Shown here: positions 9,110 to 17,870 of the stretch, in pieces
Layout: every line of letters begins with the position of its first letter
How positions within the stretch are numbered: the stretch's first letter is position 1
Assembly (NCBI GenBank): GCA_022825925.1
Contig: JAJDVW010000096.1
Location: forward strand, 1-64,000
Length of the DNA: 64,000 bases
Source of the DNA: Pseudomonadales bacterium
GTDB lineage: Bacteria > Pseudomonadota > Gammaproteobacteria > Pseudomonadales > Azotimanducaceae
Direction of reading: 5' to 3'
Made by a program: the position numbers and the translations under genes
Notes under the pieces: model-generated
The model's database searches: none
Told to the model about the DNA's origin: nothing
The model's input: the letters and a program-made list of their open reading frames with translations, nothing else

Positions 9110-10493
9110 TGCGCACCTCGGCCAGCGCCTGCGCGAAGCGCCGCATCTCCTCGCCGGTCCGCTTTTCCGTGGCGCACACCAGCAGGCCGTGCGCCAGTTC
9201 CGGAAAGTACGTCCCGAGGGCCAGCCCCGCGACCACGCCGCGTTCCGCCAGGGCCGTGACGACCTCGTCCGCGGGGCGCCCCACGTCGAGGACGCACTCG
9301 TGGAAGAACGGCCCCTCGAAGCACCGGGGAAGTTCGAGCGCGCGCACGAGTTCGAGCGTCCTCGCGTGACAGGCGGCCGCCACGTTGCGCAGGCCGGCGG
9401 GCCCGAGGAGGCTCATGTACACGGTCGCCGCCGTGACGAGCAGGCCCTGGTTCGTGCAGATGTTCGACGTCGCCTTGGCGCGGCGGATGTGCTGTTCGCG
9501 CGCCTGCAGGGTCAGCGTGAAGCCCGGCCGGCCGTCGAGGTCCTCGGTGCGCCCGACGATGCGTCCCGGGAGCTGGCGCACGAGGCGCCGCCGGGTGCAG
9601 ATGAAGCCGAAGGACGGTCCTCCGGAAGCCATCGGCACGCCCAGGGGCTGTCCGTCTCCGCAGACGATGTCCGCGCCGCGCTCGCCGCCCTTTCCGCCCT
9701 CGCCGCCCTCTCCGCGCTTTCCCCAGAGGCACGGCGGCTTCAACAGCGCGAGCGACACCGGGTTCACGCAGGCTACCACCAGGGCGCCGACTTCGTGCGC
9801 GCGGTCGGTGAGCTGATCCACGTTGTCGAGCAGGCCGAAGAAGTTCGGCTGCTGCAGGACCACCGCCGTCGGCGGGGCGGGCAGCCGCGAGAGGGCGTCG
9901 GGATCGATGAGCCCGTCCTCGCCGTGGGGCAGCGTCACGATCTCGATGCCCTGGTTGCGCACGATGGTCCGGGTCGCGGCCACGTAGAGCGGGTGCGCGT
10001 TCCCGGCGACGGCGACTACCCGCGACCCGTCGCCGCGCGCGCCACGGCGGTTGGCGCGCACGGCCATCAGGACGGCCTCGGCCAGTCCCGAGCCGCCGTC
10101 GTAGACCGAGGCGTTGCAGACGTCCATCCCGGTCAGCTCCGACATCATGGTCTGGAACTCGTAGATGAGCTGCAGCGTGCCCTGGCTCGCCTCCGCCTGG
10201 TACGGGGTGTACGCGGTCATGAACTCCCCGCGGCCCGCGATGTCCCAGACCGCCGCCGGCACGTGGTGGTCGTACGACCCGGCCCCCAGGAAGCACGGCC
10301 CGGCCTCGTCCTGACGGGCGCGCTCGCCGAGGCGGCGCAGCACCTCCATCTCGGGCAGCCCGTCCCCGACGGTCGTGAACTGGCCGGAGCGGAGGGCGGA
10401 CGGTATCTCGTCGAACAGCGACTCGACGTCAGGGACGCCGATGGCGGCGAGCATCTCCGCCACGTCCGCGTCGGTGTGGGGTATGAAAGGCAT
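9102..10493 (-). CDS. gcvPA: Glycine decarboxylase P-protein, subunit 1, with low-complexity insertion
   Basis: This 463-residue protein is the N-terminal half of the P-protein ([19 protein letters not shown], then [26 protein letters not shown] and [16 protein letters not shown]). It pairs with GcvPB to form glycine dehydrogenase (decarboxylating). It is normal except at the loop after SLALLKPP. There, relatives go directly into GADI, but this protein has about 15 extra residues rich in Gly, Lys, Glu and Arg ([16 protein letters not shown]). The insertion is encoded by imperfect 9-base repeats at about 9682-9722. The start lies 90 bases downstream of gcvH; that gap shows no glycine riboswitch-like pattern. 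Confidence 0.95.
   Translation of the reverse strand: MPFIPHTDADVAEMLAAIGVPDVESLFDEIPSALRSGQFTTVGDGLPEMEVLRRLGERARQDEAGPCFLGAGSYDHHVPAAVWDIAGRGEFMTAYTPYQAEASQGTLQLIYEFQTMMSELTGMDVCNASVYDGGSGLAEAVLMAVRANRRGARGDGSRVVAVAGNAHPLYVAATRTIVRNQGIEIVTLPHGEDGLIDPDALSRLPAPPTAVVLQQPNFFGLLDNVDQLTDRAHEVGALVVACVNPVSLALLKPPCLWGKRGEGGEGGKGGERGADIVCGDGQPLGVPMASGGPSFGFICTRRRLVRQLPGRIVGRTEDLDGRPGFTLTLQAREQHIRRAKATSNICTNQGLLVTAATVYMSLLGPAGLRNVAAACHARTLELVRALELPRCFEGPFFHECVLDVGRPADEVVTALAERGVVAGLALGTYFPELAHGLLVCATEKRTGEEMRRFAQALAEVRNV
9682..9722. repeat. Imperfect 9-bp tandem repeat inside gcvPA
   Basis: About four copies of a CCGCCCTYK-type 9-mer run in register with the gcvPA codons, adding Gly-Gly-Lys/Glu triplets to the protein. 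Copies differ at the last one or two bases. The array keeps the reading frame. Confidence 0.7.
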
Positions 10494-10583
10494 CCGTCAT
10501 CGACCCCGGGTCACGGGCGAGTTTCCCGGATTCCCGCGACCGTCCGCAAGTCCGCGGTCACGCGGCACCGCGGCCGGGACCGG

Positions 10584-11042
10584 TCAGTCCTCGTCCACGC
10601 TGAAGGACTCGCCGAGGTCGTCGCCGTCGACGACGTCATCCCCGTCCGCGTCCTGCGCGGACTGGCAGAACTCCGCGTACGCCTCGGCGTCCATGAGATC
10701 GTCCAGTTCGGACTCGTCCGCCGGCTCGATCGCGAACAGCCAGCCGTCGCCATAGGGATCCCCGTTCACCAGTTCCGGTGCATCCTCGAGCGCGTCGTTC
10801 ACGGCGACCACGGTGCCGGTCACCGGCGAATAAAGGTCCGAGGCCGCCTTCACCGACTCGACGACCCCAGCCTCCTCGGCGACGCCCACGGAGCGGTCCA
10901 GCTCCGGCAGCTCGACGTAGACGACGTCGCCAAGCTGGTCCTGTGCATAGTCGGAGATGCCCACCAGGACGTTGCCGTCCTCGTCGAGCCGAGCCCACTC
11001 GTGGGTCTCCGCATACACGAGCTCCGCGGGACATTCGCTCAT
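10584..11042 (-). CDS. gcvH: Glycine cleavage H protein with acidic C-terminal tail
   Basis: GcvH carries the lipoyl arm that shuttles the aminomethyl group between P, T and L proteins. The lipoylation lysine is K65 in [10 protein letters not shown], and the flanking [16 protein letters not shown] and [11 protein letters not shown] segments are canonical. ATG at 11042 is preceded by GAGGGAGAGC. The protein has 152 residues; usual GcvH proteins are about 125-130. The extra C-terminal stretch of about 25 residues is strongly acidic ([16 protein letters not shown] and so on) and has no counterpart that I recall. gcvT lies 148 bases upstream on the same strand. Confidence 0.93.
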   Translation of the reverse strand: MSECPAELVYAETHEWARLDEDGNVLVGISDYAQDQLGDVVYVELPELDRSVGVAEEAGVVESVKAASDLYSPVTGTVVAVNDALEDAPELVNGDPYGDGWLFAIEPADESELDDLMDAEAYAEFCQSAQDADGDDVVDGDDLGESFSVDED

Positions 11043-11190
11043 GCTCTCCCTCTTGCTCAAGAAAATTGTTGGCCGCTGCGTACCCCGCGAGGGACGCTGC
11101 GGCGGTCCGGCCGGGGAGCGATACTCTACCCGATGGGAAGGACGCGGCACCACCGCATCGCGCGCAACGCCCGCCTTCGCCCGGGGCCCG

Positions 11191-12264
11191 TCACTCGAAT
11201 ACGCGCTTGCCGCGGCGGACGAACGGCGGACGCACGATCCGGCCCATCCGCGAGGCGCCCCGCAATTCGATGCGCACGGCGCCCCCGGCCGAGCGCGGCA
11301 GCCGGGCGAGGCCGATGCCGCGCCCCAACGTCGGCGAGAAGGCGCCGCTGGTCAGCACGCCGGCGTCCGTCTCCGTCCGCACGGCCATGCCCCGGCGCAG
11401 CACGCCCCGTTCCTCCAGGACGATTCCGGTCAGCCTGGCGAGCGTCCCCCGCCGGCGCAGGGCCTCGAGCGCCTCGCGTCCGACGAAAGCGCGTTCCGGC
11501 GGTTCCCACGCCACGGTCCAGGCCATGTTCGACTCGAGCGGCGTCACCGATTCGTCCATGTCCTGGCCATGGAGGTTCAGCCCGGCCTCGAGCCGCAGCG
11601 TGTCCCGGGCCCCAAGGCCCGCCGGCGCGACCCCGGCTTGCAGGAGATCCCGCCAGAGCGGCCCGGCGGCCTCCGCCGGCACCAGCACCTCGACGCCGTC
11701 TTCGCCCGTGTACCCCGTGCGCGCGATCATCCAGTCGCCCGCTTCGCACACGTCGAAGAACGCGAGTTCGGCGGCCTCCGCTCGCCCCGTCGCTGCCCGG
11801 AATCGCGCCTGGGCCTGCGGGCCCTGCACGGCCAGCATCGCCAGGTCCCGCCGCTCCCGCAGGGTCACGTCGAACGCCCCGGCCCGTTCCGACAGCCACG
11901 GCACCACACGGTCGCGGGTCCCGGCGTTCGACACGACACGATACCGGCCCGCGAGGCGGTACACGATCACGTCGTCGACGACCCCGCCGTCCTCGTTCAG
12001 CACGGCTCCGTAGAGGGCCTTGCCCGGTCCAGCCAGGCGCTCCACGTCGTTGGCCACCACGCGGCGCAGGAAAGCCGCGGCGTCGGTGCCGGACACGTCG
12101 GTCACGGTCATGTGCGACACGTCGAACATGCCGGCCTCGTTGCGAACCGCGTGGTGCTCTGCCACCTGCGACCCATAGTGCAAGGGCATCTCCCACCCGG
12201 CAAAGGGCACCATCCGGGCCCCGGCGCGGACGTGGGCGTCGAACAGGGGAGTGCGGCCCGCCAC
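11191..12264 (-). CDS. gcvT: Glycine cleavage T protein (aminomethyltransferase)
   Basis: GcvT releases ammonia from the aminomethyl-lipoyl intermediate and forms 5,10-methylene-THF. The 357-residue protein has the expected order: [21 protein letters not shown], the MFDVSHM motif, [28 protein letters not shown] and a C-terminal barrel ending in [10 protein letters not shown]. The start codon is GTG at 12264, one base after the ubiH-family stop, so the two genes are probably co-translated. The order pepP-ubiH-gcvT-gcvH-gcvPA-gcvPB is found in several gammaproteobacteria. Confidence 0.95.
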   Translation of the reverse strand: MAGRTPLFDAHVRAGARMVPFAGWEMPLHYGSQVAEHHAVRNEAGMFDVSHMTVTDVSGTDAAAFLRRVVANDVERLAGPGKALYGAVLNEDGGVVDDVIVYRLAGRYRVVSNAGTRDRVVPWLSERAGAFDVTLRERRDLAMLAVQGPQAQARFRAATGRAEAAELAFFDVCEAGDWMIARTGYTGEDGVEVLVPAEAAGPLWRDLLQAGVAPAGLGARDTLRLEAGLNLHGQDMDESVTPLESNMAWTVAWEPPERAFVGREALEALRRRGTLARLTGIVLEERGVLRRGMAVRTETDAGVLTSGAFSPTLGRGIGLARLPRSAGGAVRIELRGASRMGRIVRPPFVRRGKRVFE

Positions 12265-12265
12265 G

Positions 12266-13432
12266 TCAGAGGGTCCTGGCCAGAACGCCCTGACCCATGG
12301 CCTCGCGAATCAGCCACCGTTTCGCCGCGGGCGTCGTGTCGAGGCCGCGCACGCCGACGTTCCGCAGCCACCGACCGACCGGGCCGCCGTAGCCGTACGC
12401 GCTACGCAGCGCGGTCATCAGGGCGACCATGGCCTCCGCCCGCGCGCGGCGTCGCCGCGCAAAGCCGCGCCAGAGGTTCGGGCGTCCGAGATCGGCGGCG
12501 CCCTCGGCGACGTCTAGCAGGCGCGCGGCATCCTCGATGCCGAGGTTGACGCCCTGGCCGGCCAGGGGGTGCACGGTGTGCGCGGCGTCACCGACGAACA
12601 GCAGACGGGGCCGCGGATTGAAGTCCCGCACCAGGCGCTGGGCCAGCGGGAACGCGTGCCGGCGGTCCACCGCGTCGAGCGGGCCGAGCGCCCCCTCCGA
12701 AGCCGCGTCGAGCGCAGCCAGGAACGCCCCGTCGTCGAGCGCGCAGAGCCGTTCCGTGGCGGTTCGGTCCTGGCTCCAGATCACCGCCGAGCAGTGGGCG
12801 TCCGGCAACGGCAGGAAGGCCAGCGGACCGTGCCTGCCGAAACGTTGCAGCGCCGCATCCCCGTGCGCGCGCCCGGTACGCACCACGGTCGCGAGCGCCG
12901 CGTCGAAGTCGCCGCGATCGAGCAGCTCCACCCCGGCCAGTCGCCGCACTTCGGACTCCGCGCCATCCGCCGCGATCACGAGCCGCCCGAACAGCGCCGC
13001 GTCCCCGACCGACACCTGCATCGCGGCAGCCCCCTCGGACAGACCCGACACCGCGCCGCAACGGACGTCCACCCCGTCGAGCGCCTCGGCGGCCCGCCAG
13101 AGCGCCGCGCTCGTCGCCCCGACTTCGACCACGTGGGCCAACGCGTCGCTTCCGAGCGCCGCGCTGTCGAACTCGATGTGCCCGGTGCCTTCCTCCTCCC
13201 ACACCCGCATCCTCCGAATGCGGGCATCGGGCACGTCCACGCCGAGGAACTCCAGGCCGGCCGGCGTCAGGGCCACCGTGCGGACATCGAAGCCGAGCCG
13301 GCCACGCGCCTCGGCCGGACGCCGGCGGTCGACGAGGGCCACGCGCCGGCCGGCGCGGCCGAGGGCGAGGGCCGCCGCCGCGCCCACCAGTCCCGCCCCG
13401 ACGACGATCGCGTCGTACGGCCCGTCAGCCAT
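12266..13432 (-). CDS. ubiH: UbiH/UbiF/COQ6-family FAD monooxygenase (ubiquinone ring hydroxylation)
   Basis: The protein has 388 residues with an N-terminal dinucleotide fold (IVVGAGLVGAAAALALGRAG), the VIAADGAESEVRR DG motif and the LFVGDAAHTVHPLAGQGVNLGIEDAARL motif that defines ubiquinone-pathway hydroxylases. These enzymes add ring hydroxyls during ubiquinone synthesis at the inner membrane. The position next to pepP matches ubiH in many gammaproteobacteria, but sequence reading alone cannot separate UbiH from UbiI/UbiF. It is flanked by pepP 28 bases upstream and gcvT one base downstream. Confidence 0.88.
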   Translation of the reverse strand: MADGPYDAIVVGAGLVGAAAALALGRAGRRVALVDRRRPAEARGRLGFDVRTVALTPAGLEFLGVDVPDARIRRMRVWEEEGTGHIEFDSAALGSDALAHVVEVGATSAALWRAAEALDGVDVRCGAVSGLSEGAAAMQVSVGDAALFGRLVIAADGAESEVRRLAGVELLDRGDFDAALATVVRTGRAHGDAALQRFGRHGPLAFLPLPDAHCSAVIWSQDRTATERLCALDDGAFLAALDAASEGALGPLDAVDRRHAFPLAQRLVRDFNPRPRLLFVGDAAHTVHPLAGQGVNLGIEDAARLLDVAEGAADLGRPNLWRGFARRRRARAEAMVALMTALRSAYGYGGPVGRWLRNVGVRGLDTTPAAKRWLIREAMGQGVLARTL

Positions 13433-13460
13433 GCATCAGGCCTCATCCATGCATGAGACC

Positions 13461-14801
13461 TCATCCACGGATGAGGGCCTCGATCTCGTCGACCGTCTTC
13501 GGTACCGCCGCCGTGAGCACGCGGCTCCCGTCCTCCTCGATCAGGACGTCGTCCTCGATCCGGATGCCGACACCGCGCCAGTGCGCCGGCACGTCGGACG
13601 CCGAGCCGTCGTCCGGGAAGTAGAGGCCGGGCTCAACGGTGATGGCCATGCCCGGCTCCAGGGTGCGCCACGTTCCCTCGACGCGGTAGTCCCCCACGTC
13701 GTGCACGTCGATGCCGAGCCAATGCGACGAGTTGTGCACCGTGAACCGCCGGTACGCCTCCGACTCGATCGCTTCCTCGAGACCGGCGTCCAGGAGTCCG
13801 AAGTCGATCAGTCCCGCCACCAGGACGCGGGTCGCCGCCTGGTGCGGGGCCAGGAAGTCCGCGCCGGCCACCGCCGCGTCGAGTGCGGCCGTCTGCGCGG
13901 CAAGCACCAGTTCGTACAGCTCCCGCTGCGGAGCAGTGAACGTCCCGTTGACGGGGAACGTGCGCGTGAGGTCCGCCGCGTAATGCTCGAACTCGCACCC
14001 CGCGTCTATCAGCACGAGGTCGCCGTCGCGCAGCGCGGCGTCGTTGCGCATGTAGTGCATCACGCAGGCGTTGCGGCCGCCGGCCACGATCGAGGGGTAC
14101 GCCGGGGAACGGGCGCCGCTCGCGAGGAACTCGTGCACCAGCTCCGCCTCGAGTTGCCCCTCGGTCATGCCCGGGGCGCACCGCCGCATGGCCCGACGGT
14201 GGGCGCGGGCGGTGATCTCCGCCGCCTGCGTCATGAGGCCGCGCTCGGCCGCCGACTTGCGCAGCCGCTGTTCGTGCAGCAGCGACTTCAGCGAGACGAA
14301 CTCCCCCGGCGGGCTCGCCCCGCTCGCCTCCTTCGCGCGCAACTCGGCGACCCACCCGATCAGGCGGCGGTCGAAGTCCGGGAAGTCGCCCAGCGTCACG
14401 TAGACCCGTTCCCGACCCTCCACGATTCCGGGCAGGATCTCGTCCAGGTCGGCATACGGAAAGGCGTCATCCAGCCCCAGAATCTGGGCCGCCCTTTCCG
14501 GTCCCAGGCGCTCGCCCGTGTAGCGCTCGGCCCGGGCGTCCCGGTCACGACAGAACAGGATCGTCTCGCCCTGCGGCCGTCCCGGGGCAAGAACCAGTAC
14601 GCAGTCGGGCTCTTCGAACCCCGTCAGGTAGTAGAAATCGCTGTCCTGTCGGAAGGGGTATTCGGCGTCGCGGTTGCGGTACTGGACGCGGGCGCTCGGC
14701 AGCACCGCGACCGACCCGGCCTCCATCGCGCCCATCAACCGCCGTCGGCGCCCCCGATACTCGTCCCGGGGCACGCCTGGCGGTTGCGCTTCACGAAACA
14801 T
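13461..14801 (-). CDS. pepP: Xaa-Pro aminopeptidase (aminopeptidase P)
   Basis: This 446-residue M24-family metallopeptidase removes N-terminal residues preceding proline. The N-terminal AMP_N domain (FREAQPPGVPRDEYRGRRRRL, then FRQDSDFYYLTGFEEPD) is followed by the pita-bread domain. The five metal ligands are in place: LIDAGCEFEHYAADLTRTFP (two Asp), HNSSHWLGIDVHDVG (His), ITVEPGLY (Glu) and IRIEDDVLIEEDGSRVLT (Glu). ATG at 14801 opens the minus-strand operon pepP-ubiH-gcv. The ygfB gene that often precedes pepP is absent here. Confidence 0.95.
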   Translation of the reverse strand: MFREAQPPGVPRDEYRGRRRRLMGAMEAGSVAVLPSARVQYRNRDAEYPFRQDSDFYYLTGFEEPDCVLVLAPGRPQGETILFCRDRDARAERYTGERLGPERAAQILGLDDAFPYADLDEILPGIVEGRERVYVTLGDFPDFDRRLIGWVAELRAKEASGASPPGEFVSLKSLLHEQRLRKSAAERGLMTQAAEITARAHRRAMRRCAPGMTEGQLEAELVHEFLASGARSPAYPSIVAGGRNACVMHYMRNDAALRDGDLVLIDAGCEFEHYAADLTRTFPVNGTFTAPQRELYELVLAAQTAALDAAVAGADFLAPHQAATRVLVAGLIDFGLLDAGLEEAIESEAYRRFTVHNSSHWLGIDVHDVGDYRVEGTWRTLEPGMAITVEPGLYFPDDGSASDVPAHWRGVGIRIEDDVLIEEDGSRVLTAAVPKTVDEIEALIRG

Positions 14802-14983
14802 ACGCCACGAGAACGAAAAGGACCGGCGGCGGATGTTACAGGAAGGGCTCGGGCCGGGGCGGGTCCGCCGGACCGGACCGCAACGCCACCGCAGGTCACA
14901 AACCGCGGGTCACGCCTTCACATGACGGCGAATTCACGCGAAACTACCCGTATCCATGGACGAATGTCTGAGGGGCTGGGCCG

Positions 14984-15187
14984 TTGTCCGATCTCGGGGT
15001 CCTCGAACAGCGGATCGACGAACTCATCGAGTTGGTCCGCACGTTGAGCACGGAGAACCGGGCACTCCGGGCCCAGCGCCAGTCCCTGACCGCGGAGCGT
15101 GCGAGACTCCTCGAGCGCAACGAACGCGCGAGCAGCCAGGTCGACTCGATGATCGGACGCCTCAAGGGCCTCGAGGAGGCGTCGTGA
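14984..15187 (+). CDS. ZapB-like small coiled-coil protein (TIGR02449 type)
   Basis: This 67-residue, wholly helical protein (LEQRIDELIELVRTLSTENRALR and so on) has leucine-rich heptads like ZapB and the TIGR02449 family that sits just upstream of zapA in many gammaproteobacteria. It probably joins the ZapA-FtsZ ring system. The start is TTG at 14984 with GAGGGG upstream. Its stop overlaps the GTG start of zapA by four bases (GTGA). Confidence 0.8.
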   Translation: MSDLGVLEQRIDELIELVRTLSTENRALRAQRQSLTAERARLLERNERASSQVDSMIGRLKGLEEAS

Positions 15188-15486
15188 GCGACCCGGTCAC
15201 CGTCTCCGTCCAGATTCTCGGCAAGCCGTTCCAGGTCAGTTGCGGCGTGGACGAGGCGGAGCAGGTGACGGCGGCAGCCCGCCTCCTCGACGCACGCATG
15301 AACGAGATCCACGACACGAGGAAGGTGCTCGGTTTCGACCGCATCGCAATCATGGCGGCCCTCAACATCGCCCACGACTACCTGGCGTCGCAGGCCGACG
15401 GGACGCGCATCTCCGGCGCCGCCGGCGACAAGGTCGCGGAGCTGACGGACCGGGTCGCCCAGGCGCTCGCCGAAGCGGAGGCCTGA
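15184..15486 (+). CDS. zapA: Cell division protein ZapA
   Basis: This 100-residue protein starts with VTVSVQILGKPFQVSCGVDEAEQVTAAARLLDARM, the ZapA head domain that bundles FtsZ protofilaments at mid-cell. It is followed by the conserved helix FDRIAIMAALNIAHDYL and a short coiled-coil tail. The GTG start at 15184 overlaps the preceding stop. The location immediately before the 6S RNA gene is the standard zapA-ssrS-ygfA arrangement of gammaproteobacteria. Confidence 0.92.
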   Translation: MSDPVTVSVQILGKPFQVSCGVDEAEQVTAAARLLDARMNEIHDTRKVLGFDRIAIMAALNIAHDYLASQADGTRISGAAGDKVAELTDRVAQALAEAEA

Positions 15487-15647
15487 CCCGAGGCGGAGCC
15501 GCGCCGCCGGCCAACGCTGCCGTTCGGCGTCTTCGTGAAGAGCCTTCAGCCGGGGAAGCTCCCTCGGCCGCTGGCGCGTAAGGAAGTGTTGGCGTTCCCC
15601 CTTGGGCGGATGCGTACTCCCATGCAAGACGTGATGAGAATCCGGGC

Positions 15648-15676
15648 TTGCGTATTCCCGCGATCGGATATTTACT
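15648..15676 (+). promoter_or_regulatory. Candidate promoter of 6S RNA
   Basis: TTGCGT (15648-15653) and TTTACT (15671-15676) are separated by 17 bases and would start transcription near 15683, which coincides with the 5' end predicted from the closing stem of the 6S RNA. The 15487-15647 part of the gap shows no gene. Confidence 0.5.
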
Positions 15677-15682
15677 CAGGGG

Positions 15683-15903
15683 CAGTCTCCTGAGGTGTTC
15701 GCCAGTCGGTGTCGTCCTCGAACCGTTGAGAAACCAAAGGGGGCTCCGCTGCGAGAGCGGTGCGCAAGCCCGGTGCGGCCCCCGCGACGCCATGGGCGTC
15801 GTCAGAAAGGGTTGCTCCGGGAAGCCTTGGGCACTCGCAAGAACCCCCGCTCTGAACCCGAACGGTTCAGGGCAAACCAGGCAGCGGCGCCATCGGGAGA
15901 CGG
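15683..15903 (+). ncRNA. ssrS: 6S RNA
   Basis: 6S RNA mimics an open promoter and sequesters sigma-70 RNA polymerase. The ends pair: GTCTCCTGA (15685-15693) with TCGGGAGAC (15893-15901). The 5' arm CTGAGGTGTTCGCCAGTCGG and the 3' arm (a TGAACC...GGTTCAGGG hairpin, then CAGGCAGCGGCGCCATC) match the E. coli 6S pattern in order and position. The apical region has a perfect hairpin, GACGCC-ATG-GGCGTC, around 15786-15800. The total is about 220 nt, against 184 in E. coli. The zapA / 5-FCL context supports the call. Confidence 0.88.
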
Positions 15904-15908
15904 ACTAG

Positions 15909-15928
15909 GCGCGACCGTCAGGTCGCGC
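15909..15928 (+). terminator. Perfect 8-bp hairpin just after 6S RNA
   Basis: GCGCGACC, loop GTCA, GGTCGCGC begins eight bases after the last 6S stem base. There is no U-run, so it may be a processing or partial termination element between 6S RNA and the 5-FCL gene instead of a strong intrinsic terminator. Confidence 0.5.
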
Positions 15929-15999
15929 TGCAGCGGGTGGAGGAGGCTGCGGGGCCTGGTCCCTCCGGCCTCCGGCCCGCAACCCGGAGACGGTCGTCC

Positions 16000-16602
16000 G
16001 TGTCGCTGCGTCAGACACTGCGCGCCCGGCGGCGCGCGTTACCCGAAGCCGACCAGGCACGCCACGCCCTCCTCGTCTCCCGGCACCTGTTTCGGTCCGC
16101 GCTCGTCCTGCACGGTCGCATCTCCGCCTATGCCGCCTTCGACGGCGAACTCGATCTCTGGCCCTTCATCGCGAGGCACCCGCGCATCGCGCTCCCCGTG
16201 ATCGCGTCCCCGACACGCATGACGTTTCGGCCCTTCCGCATGGGCGATCCACTGCGCACCAATCGTTTCGGCATCGACGAGCCCCTCCCGGGCCGGCCGG
16301 TCGGCCCGCTCGCGCTGGCCGCCGTGCTGACGCCGCTGGTGGGGTTCAGCGAGGACGGCGGCCGACTCGGCATGGGCGCGGGCTACTACGACCGCCGCTT
16401 CGCCGCGCGGGAGCGGCCCGCCATGATCGGCGTCGCCCACGAACTGCAGCGGGTCGACACCCTACCCCTGCGCGAGTGGGACGTGCCGCTGGACGCGGTG
16501 GTGACCGAGCGGGGCTGGCGGTACTTCACCGGTCGGGGCCGGAGCATGCGGCTGTCGCCGCCAGGGGCGCTTCGCGCATCCGGGTCCGACGGGCTGCTAT
16601 AG
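16000..16602 (+). CDS. ygfA: 5-formyltetrahydrofolate cyclo-ligase
   Basis: This enzyme uses ATP to convert 5-formyl-THF to 5,10-methenyl-THF. The family signature is GFSEDGGRLGMGAGYYDRRFA in the C-terminal half, and the N-terminal SLRQTLRARRRALPEADQARHALLVSRHL is the usual opening. The start is taken as GTG 16000 (GGAG twelve bases upstream), giving 200 residues; an ATG at 15937 adds 21 unconserved residues. It follows 6S RNA, as in E. coli, and fits the folate theme of the window. Confidence 0.9.
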   Translation: MSLRQTLRARRRALPEADQARHALLVSRHLFRSALVLHGRISAYAAFDGELDLWPFIARHPRIALPVIASPTRMTFRPFRMGDPLRTNRFGIDEPLPGRPVGPLALAAVLTPLVGFSEDGGRLGMGAGYYDRRFAARERPAMIGVAHELQRVDTLPLREWDVPLDAVVTERGWRYFTGRGRSMRLSPPGALRASGSDGLL

Positions 16603-16603
16603 T
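16595..16603 (+). promoter_or_regulatory. Extended -10 promoter that would make def leaderless
   Basis: TGCTATAGT (an extended -10, TGnTATAGT) ends six bases before the A of the def ATG at 16610, so the predicted start of transcription falls on or next to the start codon. There is no Shine-Dalgarno sequence between. Confidence 0.5.
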
Positions 16604-16609
16604 GACTTC

Positions 16610-17170
16610 ATGGCCGTTCGCAAGATCATCCGCATGGGGCATCCGAACCTGCGGAGGGTCGCCCGGCCGCTGCTCCCCGAAGAACTCGACAGCGACGAAC
16701 TGCATCGCCTGGTCGGCGACATGATCGACACCCTGCACGACTACGGCGGCATTGGACTCGCCGCGCCCCAGGTCAACGAGAACGTGCGGCTCGCGATCGT
16801 CGAGGTGCCCGGCGGGCCGACGCGCTACGGCGCGCTCGACCGCACTCCCCTGACCGTCTGCGTCAACCCCGAGATCGAGGTCGTCGATCCGGAGAGCGCC
16901 GGGTACTGGGAGGGCTGCCTCTCCATACCGGGCTTGCGGGGCTGGGTCGAGCGGCCCCAGCATGTCCGCGTACGCTTCCTCGACCTGCAGGGCCAGGCGC
17001 GGGAGATCGACGCGCGCGGCTTCCTCGCCACGGTGTTCCAGCACGAGTTCGATCACCTCGACGGGCGCCTCTACGTCGATCACGTCGCCGACTCCACCCG
17101 TCTCGCCTTCGAGGACGAGTACGCCCGGTACGTCCTGCCCCACGAAGAAGCCGCGGCGGGCGGCGGATAA
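16610..17170 (+). CDS. def: Peptide deformylase
   Basis: This enzyme removes the formyl group from nascent N-terminal methionine. All three motifs are present: GIGLAAPQ (47-54), EGCLSIPG (101-108, metal ligand C103) and QHEFDHLDG (144-152, two metal His and catalytic Glu). The length of 186 residues fits the type I enzyme. The usual partner fmt is not adjacent; instead def lies between 5-FCL and rpiA. It starts seven bases after the 5-FCL stop and may also be transcribed from its own promoter. Confidence 0.95.
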   Translation: MAVRKIIRMGHPNLRRVARPLLPEELDSDELHRLVGDMIDTLHDYGGIGLAAPQVNENVRLAIVEVPGGPTRYGALDRTPLTVCVNPEIEVVDPESAGYWEGCLSIPGLRGWVERPQHVRVRFLDLQGQAREIDARGFLATVFQHEFDHLDGRLYVDHVADSTRLAFEDEYARYVLPHEEAAAGGG

Positions 17171-17182
17171 CGCCCGGCGGGG

Positions 17183-17848
17183 ATGGACGGGGACCGCGCC
17201 AAGTCCGCCGCCGCCCGGGCCGCTCGCGACCTGATCGAACCGCAACTCGCTCCCGACGCCGTCGTGGGGGTCGGCACGGGCAGCACGGCGAACCTCTTCA
17301 TCGACGCGCTCGCCGAGGTACGGCACAAGTTCGACGCGGCGGTCTCGAGTTCGGAGGCCTCCACGGAGCGCCTTCGGGTGCACGGGATCCACGTCCTCGA
17401 CCTGAACGCCGCCGCCGCGGTGGCCGTCTACGTCGACGGCGCGGACGAGGTGGATCCGTCGAGGGCGCTGATCAAGGGGGGCGGCGGCGCGCTGACCCGC
17501 GAGAAGATCGTCGCCGCGACCGCGGAGACCTTCGTCTGCATCGTCGACGACAGCAAGCCGGTGGACCGCCTGGGCGCGTTCCCGCTTCCGGTCGAGGTGG
17601 TTCCGATGGCCCGCGGGCTCGTGGCGCGGCGGCTGGTGGGCCTGGGCGGCCAGCCGGTCTATCGCCAGGGGTTCGTCACGGACAACGGCAACGTGATCCT
17701 CGACGTGCACGGCCTCTCGATCGTCGATCCCGACGCATTGGAACGCGAGATCGACCACATCCCCGGGGTGGTGACGAACGGCATCTTCGCGGCCGAGCGG
17801 CCCGAAGTCGTTCTGGTCGGCGGCCCCGGCGGCGTCGAACGCCTGTAG
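17183..17848 (+). CDS. rpiA: Ribose-5-phosphate isomerase A
   Basis: This enzyme interconverts ribose-5-phosphate and ribulose-5-phosphate in the pentose phosphate pathway. The signatures are [13 protein letters not shown] (phosphate loop, 31-35), VDGADEVD (85-91) and [11 protein letters not shown] (98-108, with the catalytic Lys and Glu). The length of 221 residues matches the family. The gene starts 12 bases after def, with which it is probably cotranscribed. Confidence 0.95.
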   Translation: MDGDRAKSAAARAARDLIEPQLAPDAVVGVGTGSTANLFIDALAEVRHKFDAAVSSSEASTERLRVHGIHVLDLNAAAAVAVYVDGADEVDPSRALIKGGGGALTREKIVAATAETFVCIVDDSKPVDRLGAFPLPVEVVPMARGLVARRLVGLGGQPVYRQGFVTDNGNVILDVHGLSIVDPDALEREIDHIPGVVTNGIFAAERPEVVLVGGPGGVERL

Positions 17849-17870
17849 ACGAAAGCGCGCCGGCGCTCGC

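Noticed and set aside
10494-10583. Glycine riboswitch in the gcv operon
   Set aside because: I looked in the gaps 10494-10583, 11043-11190 and 13433-13460 for the tandem aptamer pattern and saw none; the gaps are also too short for a full tandem riboswitch.
9078-12293. A 1071-codon plus-strand open frame across the gcv genes
   Set aside because: It is antisense to gcvPA, gcvH and gcvT; low-complexity Arg/Pro/Ala composition and no recognisable domain.
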